64,000 bases of DNA from Posidonia oceanica (taxonomy: Eukaryota > Streptophyta > Magnoliopsida > Alismatales > Posidoniaceae): NCBI GenBank assembly GCA_037176725.1, contig JAZBRS010000060.1, positions 55,642,001 to 55,706,000 of the forward strand. The letters are read 5' to 3'. The translations under genes were made by a program, and so were the position numbers. Positions 35,569-46,356 of this stretch are shown here, one piece after another; positions within the stretch are counted from its first letter, which is position 1; every line of letters starts with the position of its first letter. A model generated the notes under the pieces. It searched no databases. It had not been told where the DNA came from and was given only the letters and a program-made list of their open reading frames with translations.

Positions 35569-36447
35569 AGGCATCCAACTTTCCTTATCACTAACAATGT
35601 GGAACTAAAGTAACCAATTGTCATGGTGTAATTGACCAGGAAAGTGGAACGCATATCTTCTTTCTAAATTCGAATCTCACGAACCACAAGAAAAAAAATA
35701 TTAAGAAGAATAACTCTACTACTGTTTGCAAAAAAAAACAATGTAGGACTAAAGTTGGACTCTTATTGTCACAAACAAATAAAAATCGATACCATGTTCC
35801 ACGAACAAAAGAAACATTGTGTTTTTTAAAAAGAACAAGGTCTATTGACCCCTTTGAGAAGCCACCACCAAAATAGTCGATCAGCACCTTCATTGCCAAC
35901 CTTCTGACCAAGATGGGTCTATTGATGTGACTCATCATTTAGAAACAAAATATTTAGACAGTTATAATTTTGAAATAGTTTGGGAATTTTTATATGAAAA
36001 ATTCATTTATTTCCTATTTTACTAATTTTTAGTTTTTGTGTATTTCATGGAAAGTTTTCCTCCCAAATTCCACTTTTTGAGGAGGAGAATGAAATTTTTG
36101 TGACTCTCGAGGTGAGTTTGGGATACCTAATGGTAGAAGAAAGTTTTTGACATAGTCGATAGAAGTTAGCTTTTGACATAGATCACAGAAACTAACTTTT
36201 GAAGTAAATGATAAAAGTTTGTTTGGCAAAATAACATCCTCATGTAGATTTTAGATTTGGTATTAGTATCAAAATACCAAATTACCCATGGATTACTGTC
36301 TTCATTCGACTTATCAGAAATAACATGGGTTACTGTTCTAGAAGCTTTGCCAGGCTGTTGTAAGCTACGTTTGGAGTAATTATGGTTTATTCTGGCTACT
36401 CCCAGAATCTAGACACCTAGAAGTTGTCCAACAGTTATCCCAAAGGC

Positions 36448-36855
36448 ATCCTTAAGGTCCGTTTGGAACCTCCTAAATCCAGAAGGTAGATTCTGGGTTA
36501 TTGCCAAAAGCTAACTTTTGAGAGTTTTTGTAGAAACTAGATTCTGGATTATTTCTAGAATCTTGTTTGGGAAAGAAATGACCCATTAGTAGAAACTAGC
36601 TTCTAGTAAAACTCCAATTACTTTAAAGTACAAATGTCAGTGGCATGGATTGTAAATGGTAATTGTATTTTAAAGTAAATGTTTAAAAAGACATTAAAGG
36701 CATTATAGTGCTATTTTCTACAGCTTCTCCAACTATACAAAAATACACATAGCTTGTCCATCTAGAAGCTGTAGTTTCTAGAAGCAGTGGAATGACAAAT
36801 ACCTATTTGGAATCACTTTTGATGTTTTCAACTTCTACCAAAAACATATCCTTAG
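36448..36855. mobile_element. Possible Harbinger-like MITE
   Basis: The left end reads CTTAAGGTCCGTTTGGAACC and the right end, inverted, reads CTAAGGATATGTTTTTGG. The interior is full of CTAGAAGC/GCTTCTAG-type words, as in the element at 44303. The ends are diverged and the target duplication is not clean. Confidence 0.35.
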
Positions 36856-36970
36856 ACTGCGATTGGATGACCTGGATCCAGCTTCGAATCTTCAAGAATC
36901 AGCCTCTCTCCAACTCTTACTACTCCTCTCACCAATGTACACCAGCTTCTACTCAATGCCCATGGCTATT

Positions 36971-37796
36971 TGTAACACCTGGGAATTCATTTCTCTTGTA
37001 ATTATGCTTGTTTAATGAATTCCTTGGCTTTGGTCGGGTGTTATTGGCCTTGCAGGTCGGGCCCTACTTGAGTTGTTGTAGGCCCCATCTGTGGTTTGTG
37101 TGGGTCTCCACCTGTATTATTGTGGTAAACTCCCACTTGTGGTAGTTGGTGGGACAGATTGTGGTCTGGTTTCCGATTTTCTCTCTCTCTTTCTCTCCCT
37201 CTCTTTCCCTTCCTTTCTCTCTCTCTCTCCCTCTCTCCCTCTCTCTCTCTCCTTCCCACCCTCTCCCCCTCACGTGCCCTCCCCCTCCTCTTTTCCCCTC
37301 ACCCTGCGCGTGCCATCTCCCTCCCCCTCATGCGCACATCTCCCCCTCCTCCCTCTCGTGCCCGCTCCTCCTCCTCTCCTCCCCACGCCCGTGCCCTAGC
37401 CGACCAGTGCAGCCCCCTCTCCCCATCCGTCTCCTCCTTCCTCCACTCTCCCCTCCTCCATTTCCCCCTCCCGTCCCCTCCTTCCTCTTCCTCCTCTGTC
37501 GGTGGCGGCCGGTGGTGGTGCGGTGAGCTCCGGTCGTCGTTCCGGTGGAGCGATGTGCCCGTGCACGGCGCGTGGAGCTCGGTGTGCGTGTAGATCGCCG
37601 GAGGACGGGGGTTGTCCCTCTGTCCTAAGGTATACGCCTCACCCTAAGAGCTCTAAATGTTTAGATATTGCTATGCATGTGTCCCTTGCCATGTTTAGAT
37701 GCCATGGTAGTGATTTGATGATTTTTAGGGATTTATATGCATTTAGTCGAATTTATTTGGCTTTTGGTTTTATTGGTAGCGACGCGGGTCATTACA
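36971..37796 (+). mobile_element. Chromovirus 5' LTR (826 bp)
   Basis: Begins TGTAACACCTGGG and ends GCGGGTCATTACA. It contains a CT-rich block (37185-37500) and a short GC-rich block (37500-37620). A diverged relative of this LTR starts at 62490. Confidence 0.93.
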
Positions 37797-37800
37797 AAAT

Positions 37801-37813
37801 TGGTATCAGAGCC
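37801..37813 (+). other. Primer-binding site (initiator tRNA-Met type)
   Basis: TGGTATCAGAGCC lies four bases after the LTR end, a spacing usual for plant gypsy elements. Confidence 0.92.
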
Positions 37814-37969
37814 TAGATTCACTACGTTGCACTCGCCTAGGAGTGGTCAATCTAGTGACTCCATAGGAAATTGCATATCATGATCGAGTTTGCACCTGTT
37901 GTTTGGCATATATTGTTGCTTGTCTTATTGACTGTGGTGCAGGCTTTGTTGCTTCTCTCCCGGTTCAGC

Positions 37970-40900
37970 ATGTCTCGCCGTGGTCGCCAAAAGAATAAGG
38001 CCCCTACTGAGGAACCTAGCTCTCGAGAGGAGAGTGGTTGGCAAGACGTGCGGACAGAGTTGCGAGGCTGGATGCGTGGGATCTCTCAGGCCTTTGGCAA
38101 TAGTGGCTCTGGTAGAGAGTCTGAGGGAGATCCGTGACTGCGCCAATTGAGCAAGCTCCACCCACCGACGTTCAAAGGGATAGGTACTCCTGAGGAGAGC
38201 GAGGCATGGCTGTGAAGGATTGAGAAGTTGTTGGATAGTTTGGCGTGCCCAGAGGAGCACTGGGTGTGGTTGGCTGCCTTTCAGCTCGACGGCGATGCCG
38301 ATGAGTGGTGGAGAGCCACCAGGCAGCTGAAGTTCCTGGATTCTATAATGGTCGACATCAAGTGGAAGGACTTCATGGCTGCATTCCATGAGAAGTACTT
38401 CCCGAGCCATGTGAGGAGCCGGTTTGACCGAGAATTCCGGAGTCTACAACAAGGCAGAATGTCTGTGGCTGAGTATGAAGCCTCTTTTGCCAGGTTGGAG
38501 AGGTTCGCCCAGGCCTTTGATTCTGAGGAAAGGCGAGCGGAGATATTTCTGAAAGGCCTTCAACCCAGCTTGAGGGTGAAGGTGATGGGCTGCCGCTGTG
38601 CGATAGTAGCTGAGCTTGTCCAGATGGCTTCCCGCTTTGAAGAGGAGTATAACCAGTATGTGAGTAGTTACTCCAAGGGGAAGGCCAAGTTGCCCTTCAC
38701 TTCCTGATTTTCTGTCTCTAGTCCACCGAGTTCCATTGGCATGAGTAGCCCAGGGAAGAGAAAGAAGGATAGATCTGGCGGTGGTTCTGGTGCCCAGCGT
38801 AGTTTTGCTCGAGGTGGTGGTGGTGTTGGTCCTGCCTCCAGCGCCCGGCACAACTTTGCAGGAGTTGGTAGCACCGCTCCGAGTCAGACTGTTTCGAGTG
38901 GACAGGGTAGCACCCAATGTTTCCAGTGTGGCCAGACGGATTACTTTGCAGCGCACTGCCCTCGAGCACAGCAGGTGACGAATCGGAGCGGAGTGGTGTG
39001 CTACAACTGTGGGAGATTGGGACATGTGCAGAGGATGTGTCCGGATCCTCCCAAGCGAGCGGGGAATGTGCCACAGCAGCCGACCCGAGGGCGTGTGTTT
39101 ACTATTTCAGCTCCTGACTGTGGACCCTATAGTAATGTTGTAGAGGGTAAGTCCTCGTAGTTTCCTTTGGGTGGTGTGACCTATTGTTGTTGTTGTTGTT
39201 ATTTCTTTCCCCCTGTAATATGAACCTTGTTATTTAATTGGGGATGCTGTTGATTGTGCTTTGGCCTTAGGTTCTTATCTTGTGGCGGGTCGAATGGCCA
39301 AAGTTCTATTTGACTCAAGGAGCACTTTCTCTTTTGTCTCCGAGTCTTTTGCAGTGGAGCTGGATGATGTACCAGCCAAGTTAGCTTTCCACCTAAAGGT
39401 GGTAACACCACTGGGTGAACACAGTTTGGCGTAGAGATATCTGCCTTCTGTCGATCTAGAGCTAAATGGCCGAGAGTTCGATGCCACTCTCATTCTCATG
39501 GGTATGAATGAGTATGATGTTATCTTGGGCATGGACTGGCTGGGCCAACATTCTACTTTGATCGACTGTGCTTGTAGGAGGATTTTCTTTGGAGCTGCTA
39601 AGGCTGGTTCCTTCTTTGTGCAAAATGTGCACCAGGGTGAGCCTAAGCTTGTGATTTCTGCTGTAAAGGCTTACAAGTCTTTGGCTCGGGGTTGTGTGGG
39701 GTACCTTGCTAGTGTGGTTACCTCCGTTTCTCCGGAGTCGGGTGTTCACAACATATCTGTTGTGTGTGAATATCCCGACGTTTTCCCGGATGATTTGCCT
39801 GGCATGCCACCTCACAGGGAAGTGGAATTCTTTATTGAGCTGACTCCGGGCAGTAGCGCTGTTGCGAAGAATTCTTATCGGATGGCACCAGCTGAGTTGC
39901 GGGAGCTCAAGGCCCAGCTGCAGGAGTTGCTGGACAAGGGGTTCATCAGGCCAAGTGTGTCTCCGTGGGAAGCACCTGTCTTGTTCGTTCATAAGAAGGA
40001 TGGTTCACTCCGATTGTGTATAGACTATCGGATGTTGAATCAGCTTATAGTGAAGAACAAGTATCCCTTGCCCCGTGTTGAAGACCTGTTTGACCAGTTG
40101 GAGTCTGCTTCCGTCTTCTCGAAGATTGATCTGAGATCAGGATATCACTAGTTAAGGATCCATGATTCAGACATTCAGAAGACTGCTTTCCGGACGCGGT
40201 ATGGCCATTTTGAGTTTGTGGTTATGCCCTTCGGCTTGACCAACGTCCCTGCCGCATTCATGGAATTGATGAACCGGATCTTCAGGCCTTTCTTGGACCA
40301 ATTTGTGGTGGTCTTTGTAGACAACATCTTGGTCTACTCTTCAGATGAGGCAACTCATGCCCAACATCTGAGGGCGGTGTTGGATGTTCTACGGCAGCAC
40401 CAGCTGTACGCCAAATTCTCCAAGTGTGAGTTCTGGTTGAGGGAGGTTATGTTCCTTGGCCACCTTATCTCTAGAGACGGCGTCAGAGTTGATCCTGCCA
40501 AGGTTGAGGCAGTTAATAATTGGCAGAGACCCAGGACTGTGTCTGAGATCAGAAGTTTCCTGGGATTAGCAGGTTACTACAGGAGGTTTATCAGGAATTT
40601 CTCTTCTATTGCTTCATCCCTGACAGCTCTCACCAAGCAAGGGGTTCCGTTCATTTGGGACCAAGGTTGTGAGGCGAATTTCAATGAGTTGAAAGCTCGT
40701 CTGACTTCTACTCCTATTCTGACCTTGCCTTCTGGTGGTGGTGGCTTCACTGTTTATAGTAATACTAGTGGTGTTGGTTTGGGTAGTGTTCTGATGCAGT
40801 GTGGCAATGTTGTGGCTTACGCCTCCCATTAGTTGAAAGACCACGAGAAGAACTACCCTACCCATGATCTTGAGATGGCTACTGTGGTGTTCGCGCTGAA

Positions 40901-42654
40901 GCTTTGGCGACACTACCTGTATGGGGAGCAGTTTGAGGTCTACACGGATCACAAGAGTTTGAAGTATATATTTACGTAGAAGGACCTCAACATGCGGCAG
41001 CGGAGGTGGTGGAGTATCTCAGGGACTGTGATTTCAGTTTGTTCTACCACCCTGGAAAGGCCAACGTGGTCGCCGATGCTCTGAGTCGACGTACACATGT
41101 CGTGGCAAGCCTGATGGTCAAGGAGTGGACCATGTTGGAGGATCTGGTTGACTGTGGACTCAAGAGACTACATCGGGGAGCAGGCGGTGCCTATGTGGCG
41201 AGCTTGTCTGTTCGTCCCAAGCTAGTGGAGTTCATTATTGCTTGTCAACAGACAGACCCTTTCTTTCAAGCGACTGTTGAGAAGTTGCGCGCTGGGGAAG
41301 CGCTGGACTTTTCTCTTGGCATACATGGAGAGCTGAGGTTTGATCAGCGCTTGTTTGTGCCCCAGTACAAGGAGGCCAGACGGAGATTACTAGATGAAGC
41401 TCATCAATCCAAGTACACCGTCCACCTAGGATCCACGAAGATGTATCGGGATCTGAAGCAGAATTTTTGATAGCCTGCCATGAAGAGAGAAGTTACTGAC
41501 TATGTGGCAAAGTGTGTGACCTGCCAGCTAGTCAAGATAGAGCATCAGAGACCTGGAGGAACTCTACAGCCGTTGAGTATACCGGAATGGAAATGGGAGC
41601 ACATCTCTATGGATTTTGTGACTAGGTTGCCGCGTTCCATGAGAAAGAACGACACCATGTGGGTGATCGTTGATCGATTAACCAAGTCAACTCATTTTCT
41701 TGCTATCCGAGTGAATCTTCCTTTACGGCGGTTGGCAAAACTGTACATATCGGAGATCGTTTGACTGCATGGTGTCCCTGTATCCATTGTGTCTGATAGA
41801 GACACGCGGTTTACCTCAAGGTTCTAAAGGACTCTGCAGGAACCTTTTGGCACGGTACTTAATTTCAGTACAGCTTTCCACCCTCAGTCGGATGGTCAGA
41901 CAGAGAGGACTATCCAGACTCTAGAAGATATGTTGAGAGCTTGTGCCCTACATTTGCAAGGAAGTTGGGAGGACCACCTGTCATTGGTTGAGTTTGCATA
42001 CAACAATAGCTACCACTCTAGCATCGGGATGGCACCATACGAGACTCTGTATGGTAGGCCCTACAGATCCTTGGTTTGCTGGAGCGAGGTAGGTGAGCGG
42101 CAACTTCTTTGTCCGGAGTTTGTGCAGCAGTATGCGGACAAGATGGACTTGATCCGTAGAAGGCTTCTGACTACACAGAGTCGGCAGAAGAGTTATGCTG
42201 ACCAGAGGCGGAGACCGTTGGAGTTTCTGGTGGGAGACTTTGTGTTCTTGAAGGTTTTACCGACCAAAGGCGTGAAGAGGTTTGGCAAGCGTGGGAAGCT
42301 GAGTCCCCGCTATATTGGCCCGTACCAGATCACGCAGAGGGTTGGTGAAGTTGCCTATAGATTGGCCGTACCACCAGAGCTGTCGGCAGTGCACAACGTG
42401 TTCCACGTCTCCATGCTGAGGAAGTGTCTAGCTAATGTTTCACAAGTGATCCCTGTTCAGCCAGAGGTACTCCAGGAAGATCTCTCCTATGTTGAGGAGG
42501 CTATCCAGATTGTTGATCGCAGAGAACAGGTGTTGCGGAATAAGGTGATTCCGCTGGTTCTTGTGAGATGGCAGCATCATGGAGCAGAAGAGGCCACTTG
42601 GGAGCGTGATGATAGCATCCTTGCTCGGTACCCGCACCTTTTCGCCTACCATTG
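37970..42654 (+). pseudogene. Chromovirus gag-pol polyprotein, 11 stops and one frameshift
   Basis: The start ATG is at 37970. Capsid-like sequence (EHWVWLAAF, DEWWRA) lies at 38250-38670, and two zinc knuckles at 38918-39040 (CFQCGQTDYFAAHC with the expected His replaced by Tyr, and CYNCGRLGHVQRMC). The protease motif at 39309 has Arg (39318) where Gly is usual. RT spans about 39870-40480, with VDN at 40317-40325 where the family has two Asp. RNase H (from 40745) has Asn at 40761 in place of the first catalytic Asp. Integrase (41480-42250) keeps its Asp and Glu residues. The chromodomain is at about 42500-42650. In-frame stops lie at 38135, 38213, 38705, 39432, 40149, 40830, 40977, 41468, 41471, 41762 and 41825, with one frameshift at about 40980-41005. 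It cannot support its own transposition. Confidence 0.93.
39147..39270 (+). other. Probable spliceosomal intron between gag and protease
   Basis: The donor G/GTAAGT is at 39147 and the acceptor CCTTAG/G ends at 39270; the interior is T-rich. Unspliced, the frame stops at 39158-39160, and protease is in a different frame. Removing the 124 bases joins the zinc-knuckle frame to the protease frame with no shift, and the joined codon completes a Gly at a position where related polyproteins run on directly. Confidence 0.6.
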
Positions 42655-42689
42655 ATTTCGAGGGCGAAATCCTTTTTAGGTGTTTATGA

Positions 42690-42919
42690 TGTAATACCCA
42701 AGAATTCATTTCTCTTGTAATTATGCTTGTTTAATGAATTCCTTGGCTTTCGTCGGGTGTTATTGGCCTTGGGAGCCCCACTTGAGTTGTTGTGGGCCCC
42801 ATCTGTGGTTTATGTAGGTCTCCACCTATATTGTTGTGGTGGACTCCCACTTGTAGTGGTTGGTGGGACAGATTGTGATCTGGTCCTAGTTTTCTCTCAC
42901 TCTTTCTCTCCCTCTCTTT

Positions 42920-42970
<51 letters not shown>

Positions 42971-43493
42971 GTGCCCTCCCCCTCCTCTTTTCCCCTCACC
43001 CCGTGCATGCCATCTCCCTCCCCCTCACGCGCACATCTCCCCCTCCTCCCTCTCATGCCCGCTCCTCCTCCTCTCCTCCCCGCACCCATGCCCTAGCTGG
43101 CTAGCGCAGCCCCCTCTCCCCATCCGTCTCCTCCTTCCTCCACTCTCCCCTCCTCCATTTCCCCCTCCCGTCCCCTCCTTCCTCTTCCTCCTCTGTCGAT
43201 GGTGGCCGGTGGTGGTGCGGCGAGCTCCAGTCGTCGTTCCGGTGGAGCGGCGTGCCCGTGTGTGGCGCGTGGAGCTCGATGTGCGTGTGGATCGCCGAAG
43301 GACGGGGGTTGTCCTTCTATCCCAAGGTACATGCCTCACCCTAAGAGCTCTAAATGTTTAGATATTGCTATGCATGTGTCTCTTGCCATGTTTAGATGCC
43401 ATGGTAGTGATTTGATGATTTTTAGGGATTTATATGCATTTAGTTGAATTTATTTGACTTTTGGTTTTGTTGATAGCGACGCGGGTCGTTACA
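42690..43493 (+). mobile_element. Chromovirus 3' LTR (804 bp)
   Basis: Begins TGTAATACCCAAG and ends GGGTCGTTACA. It carries a longer pure CT run (about 42926-42963) than the 5' LTR. The purine tract expected just upstream (42658-42689) is degenerate. Confidence 0.92.
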
Positions 43494-43498
43494 CTATT

Positions 43499-44299
43499 GT
43501 TTGGGATGACAACTTCTGCTCCAATACATCTGTTGTTGAAGTCCCGAAATGTCCTCTATATCCAAATCCTAGTACAAAAATTCTCATTCCCAACTCCTCC
43601 TGCCCTGCCATCGAGAGGGAAGGAGATCCCCCGCCTTGCCATCGCGCAAGAACTAGCATCGATGTCGACGCTTTCCGCAAGTTTTTTTTTCCCTTCCCCC
43701 CGTGTCTTCGTTTTACATGTTTCTAGTTTGTAGAAGATATTTTAGGATTTCCTATTTCATTTGTAGGACTTCTATTTTGGATTTCATTTTTTATTTTTAA
43801 GGGTATTTTCCAAAGATTTTTTATTTTGCAGTAAGGTTTTCTTTAATGGGTTTTGTTTTGGATTGCGTTCTTGATTTGCATTTGTTTGGATTTCATTTCT
43901 ATTTTTTTGGTGTTGTTTTTCTTGGATTTGTTACACTTTCAATCGCTCAAGTTTAGCTTGCTTACAAAATAAATGCACACTTCTTAGTTCATACGTTTGC
44001 AGGACTAGAAATACTCCATAAGTGACAAAAAAAATGAAGTTGACAAATCAATGCAACAAGGAGGTGATTTATTGCTCTGGGATTATGCAAACTTTTCTTA
44101 TAGACTCAAGAAAACTAAGTACATGGTCCTTATATGTGTAGGTCTTGAAACATACTCAAAAAGAAAGAAAAAAAAAATCAAACTTACAGATCAAGAAAAG
44201 AAGTAGACACTCTTCTACCCCTAATTGTCCTAGCCTGGTCCAACTAGTTGAGCCATGAACCATCAATAGCACTAGGCTAGTGTAGGTGTTCAGATAGTC
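43499..44299. other. Flank of the chromovirus insertion; T-rich sequence
   Basis: Bases 43499-43726 continue an open frame that enters from the left flank (about 36851-36970) once the chromovirus is removed. The remainder is T-rich and without recognisable content. Confidence 0.4.
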
Positions 44300-44302
44300 T
44301 AA

Positions 44303-45429
44303 GGGTTCATTTGGTAGAACTTTTGGACAGCTTCTGGGTATGTAGCTTCTCACAGAAGCTGAAGCTGAAATGGTCAAAAAGCTTCACCAAACAGCCTCAA
44401 GCAACAGTAAGCTTCTTAGAATCACATAGCTTTTGGAACAGTGTTTCCTTTACATTTCTAGAAGTTGGAGATTGGCAACTTCCAGCCAGACGCTGGTTTT
44501 TATTTATTTTTTTCCTCATTTGCCCTTCTACAATTTATGTTATTAATTAAAAAACCACTCCATATTTACACAATCACCAGCATCTGGATCAGCAACGCCT
44601 TGGCCGTCGTCTGGTTCACCAGGTTCTTACTCCCCAAGTACACGTCGTAGCACGTCCTCACGATCTAGAGCATACAGTCCCCATGGATCTAGAGTGACGT
44701 CAACATGACAGTGGACAAAAGCGTCTTCAACACCAGCAACTCCACTACATCGTCGCCGAGATCTGCGCACTTGCAGATCGCATCGATCACTCAGACGAGG
44801 AGCTTCATGTCGGGGGGCACTCTGGATCAGAGTCGACCTCGCCGTGGAGGTGTTCGTGGGTGATGAGCTTCTAGAGGCAGTCGAGAGCGAGATTGGTGAT
44901 CTTGAGGAATTCGGAGGCACCAGCTGCAAGGAGTGGGAGAGAGGATGAAGTCAGTGTCGGAGAGGGAGTAGTCGTCAAGGGGGCCGGGGAGGGAATGGGG
45001 GGAGATGGGGAAGGAAGGGTGGGGGAGGTGGGGGGAGGGGAAGGATTCAACGAGGGACTTGCACTAGGAGGCGATCTTGGAGTGCTTGCGCTAGGAGGCG
45101 GATTTGATGATGTGGTCGAGGGAGGGGAGGATGAGGGAGGTGAGGCAGGAGGAGGGCAGTGATGGTGGCCCATTGGTGGCTTCCTTTGCCATTTTCCAGC
45201 GGCGGAGGAGGGTGGATTTGGGAGGAGAAGGAGAGGAGGCTGCCGAACAAATGGGCATTTTTGTCTTTTAACACAAATAGGTAAACCAAAATCCAGACTA
45301 GGTGCTTATTCTGCCAAACAAGCTTCTACCATTTCCTATAGAAGTTGGCTTCTACAATTCATGTTAAAAGCTAGTTTCTAGTAAATGAGTCAAAAACTAA
45401 CTTCTCTCATAAGTCTTGTCAAACGAACC
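44303..45429. mobile_element. Harbinger-like Pack-MITE (1,127 bp) carrying a gene fragment
   Basis: The left end reads GGGTTCATTTGGTAGAAC and the right end, inverted, reads GGTTCGTTTGACAAGAC. They are flanked by TAA (44300-44302) and TTA (45430-45432), so the 3-bp target duplication is not identical (TWA-type with one change). Subterminal GAAGCTG/CAGCTTC palindromes are present near 44330-44410. The GC-rich core, 44568-45165, is unlike the AT-rich ends and carries a degraded gene fragment on the minus strand. The superfamily rests on the terminal sequence and the 3-bp target site; a hAT-like MITE is the alternative. Confidence 0.65.
44568..45165 (-). pseudogene. Captured fragment resembling the N-terminal DCB region of BIG-type ARF-GEF
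   Basis: On the minus strand, several frames in sequence give LDHIIKSAS and RKHSKIAS (about 45120-45070), FLKITNLALDCL (about 44915-44880), HEHLHGEVDSDPE (about 44860-44825), VIDAICKCADLGDD (about 44790-44750), IHGDCML and [18 protein letters not shown] (about 44690-44610). From memory this order matches the N-terminal dimerisation/cyclophilin-binding region of plant BIG proteins, large Golgi ARF-GTPase activators. At least two frameshifts and several stops break it. No intron is evident in the captured piece. It is a non-functional copy; the donor gene is not in the window. Confidence 0.7.
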
Positions 45430-45432
45430 TTA

Positions 45433-46263
45433 AGATTTCTAACTAGATGAACTGGATGCCCAACCAATGAACTAGATCTACTTTTGTTTTTTTTTTTACT
45501 CACTTTCTTTTGACTTGATATTTCAATTCTTCTTTTTTCAGCATGTGAATTTATCTATTTTCAATTAGAAAAAGAAATTCATGTCCCTAGCACAATTTGA
45601 GAAGCATCATGTTTAATACTCATAAAATTTTTGTGTGACTTTTAGTAATTCTTCCTTCCTTTTCTAATAGTGTAATTTAATTAATTATGTTGTCACTGGT
45701 CCAGCTGATGCACAGACTCACAAATTGGTTGAACTTGTGACCTATCCACCTAGAGACCAAAATGGTTTGTTGCTTTTGTCAGGTTTAGAAATTTAAATTA
45801 TGTCCATAGTGATCAGGCATTGACTAGTGAGACTTGCAAAACATATTCTACTTGTGATTTTGTGATAACGTTATTTATGTGATATAGAATACCTGGACGT
45901 TGCAGTCGGTTCGTCTTCGGGAGTGTGATGAACGGTTGTGTTGAGGAGCCGAAGGGGTGGAGGTGGAACGGCAAGAAGCGGAGACGTCAGCAAGCGTTGA
46001 AGGAGAAGTTGAAGCGAGGTGTCGGGCATTGGAGGCCGATGGGTTGCTCGCTCGAGTTACTAACGGAGTTACGAGGGAAGGCGTTCCTGGTTCCGTCGAG
46101 GGCTATAAATAGAAGGCCCCGTCCTTGTGTTTGGCATCAAGCGAAGAATTGCAAAGTTGTTGAAAGAGAAAGGGAGTGAGCGACAGCGGTTGCAACGTTT
46201 CGGTCACGTCCACAAGTGGACTATCGACAACTTGCTAGTCTCTCCAAGCCAGGGACGACGAGG
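45433..46263. other. Unassigned sequence with a TATA-like motif
   Basis: Bases 45900-46260 are GC-richer than their surroundings and contain GGCTATAAATAGAAGG near 46099, as in an LTR or gene promoter. They could be part of an LTR joined to the copia fragment that follows. No matching ends were found. Confidence 0.35.
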
Positions 46264-46356
46264 CACGACATTCCAATGGCTTTACTGGCTAGCATTCATG
46301 CCACTGAACCTTGAAGCTATGTTGAAGCTTCAAAAACAAGTCACTGGATAACAGCT

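Larger units (their letters stand above)
32938..36447. other. Gene-poor sequence, possible decayed LTR
   Basis: I see no supported gene. Bases about 33400-34866 have a layout like the solo LTR at 24279 (for example ATCACAAAAACCTTTCATTT near 34014 against ATCACAGAAATCCCTTTTC near 25003) and may be an old related LTR. I could not find matching ends or target duplications. CT-rich sequence and CATAAATAG lie near 34670-34810. Confidence 0.3.
36971..43493 (+). mobile_element. Chromovirus-like Ty3/gypsy element, full length (6,523 bp), inactive
   Basis: Two LTRs (36971-37796 and 42690-43493) bound a PBS, a single gag-pol frame and a C-terminal chromodomain. The 5-bp target duplication CTATT (36966-36970 and 43494-43498) is perfect. 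By hand, about 15-20 differences separate the first ~210 aligned bases of the LTRs, almost all transitions, plus a 10-bp indel, so the insertion is not recent. The domain order protease-RT-RNase H-integrase-chromodomain marks a chromovirus. The Tekay/Del-type lineage is my best guess from the long CT-rich LTRs and primer type. Confidence 0.93.

Noticed and set aside
37970..42654. Fungal-style repeat-induced point mutation as cause of the chromovirus decay
   Set aside because: The window is plant DNA; ordinary deamination of methylated CG and CHG sites explains the pattern.
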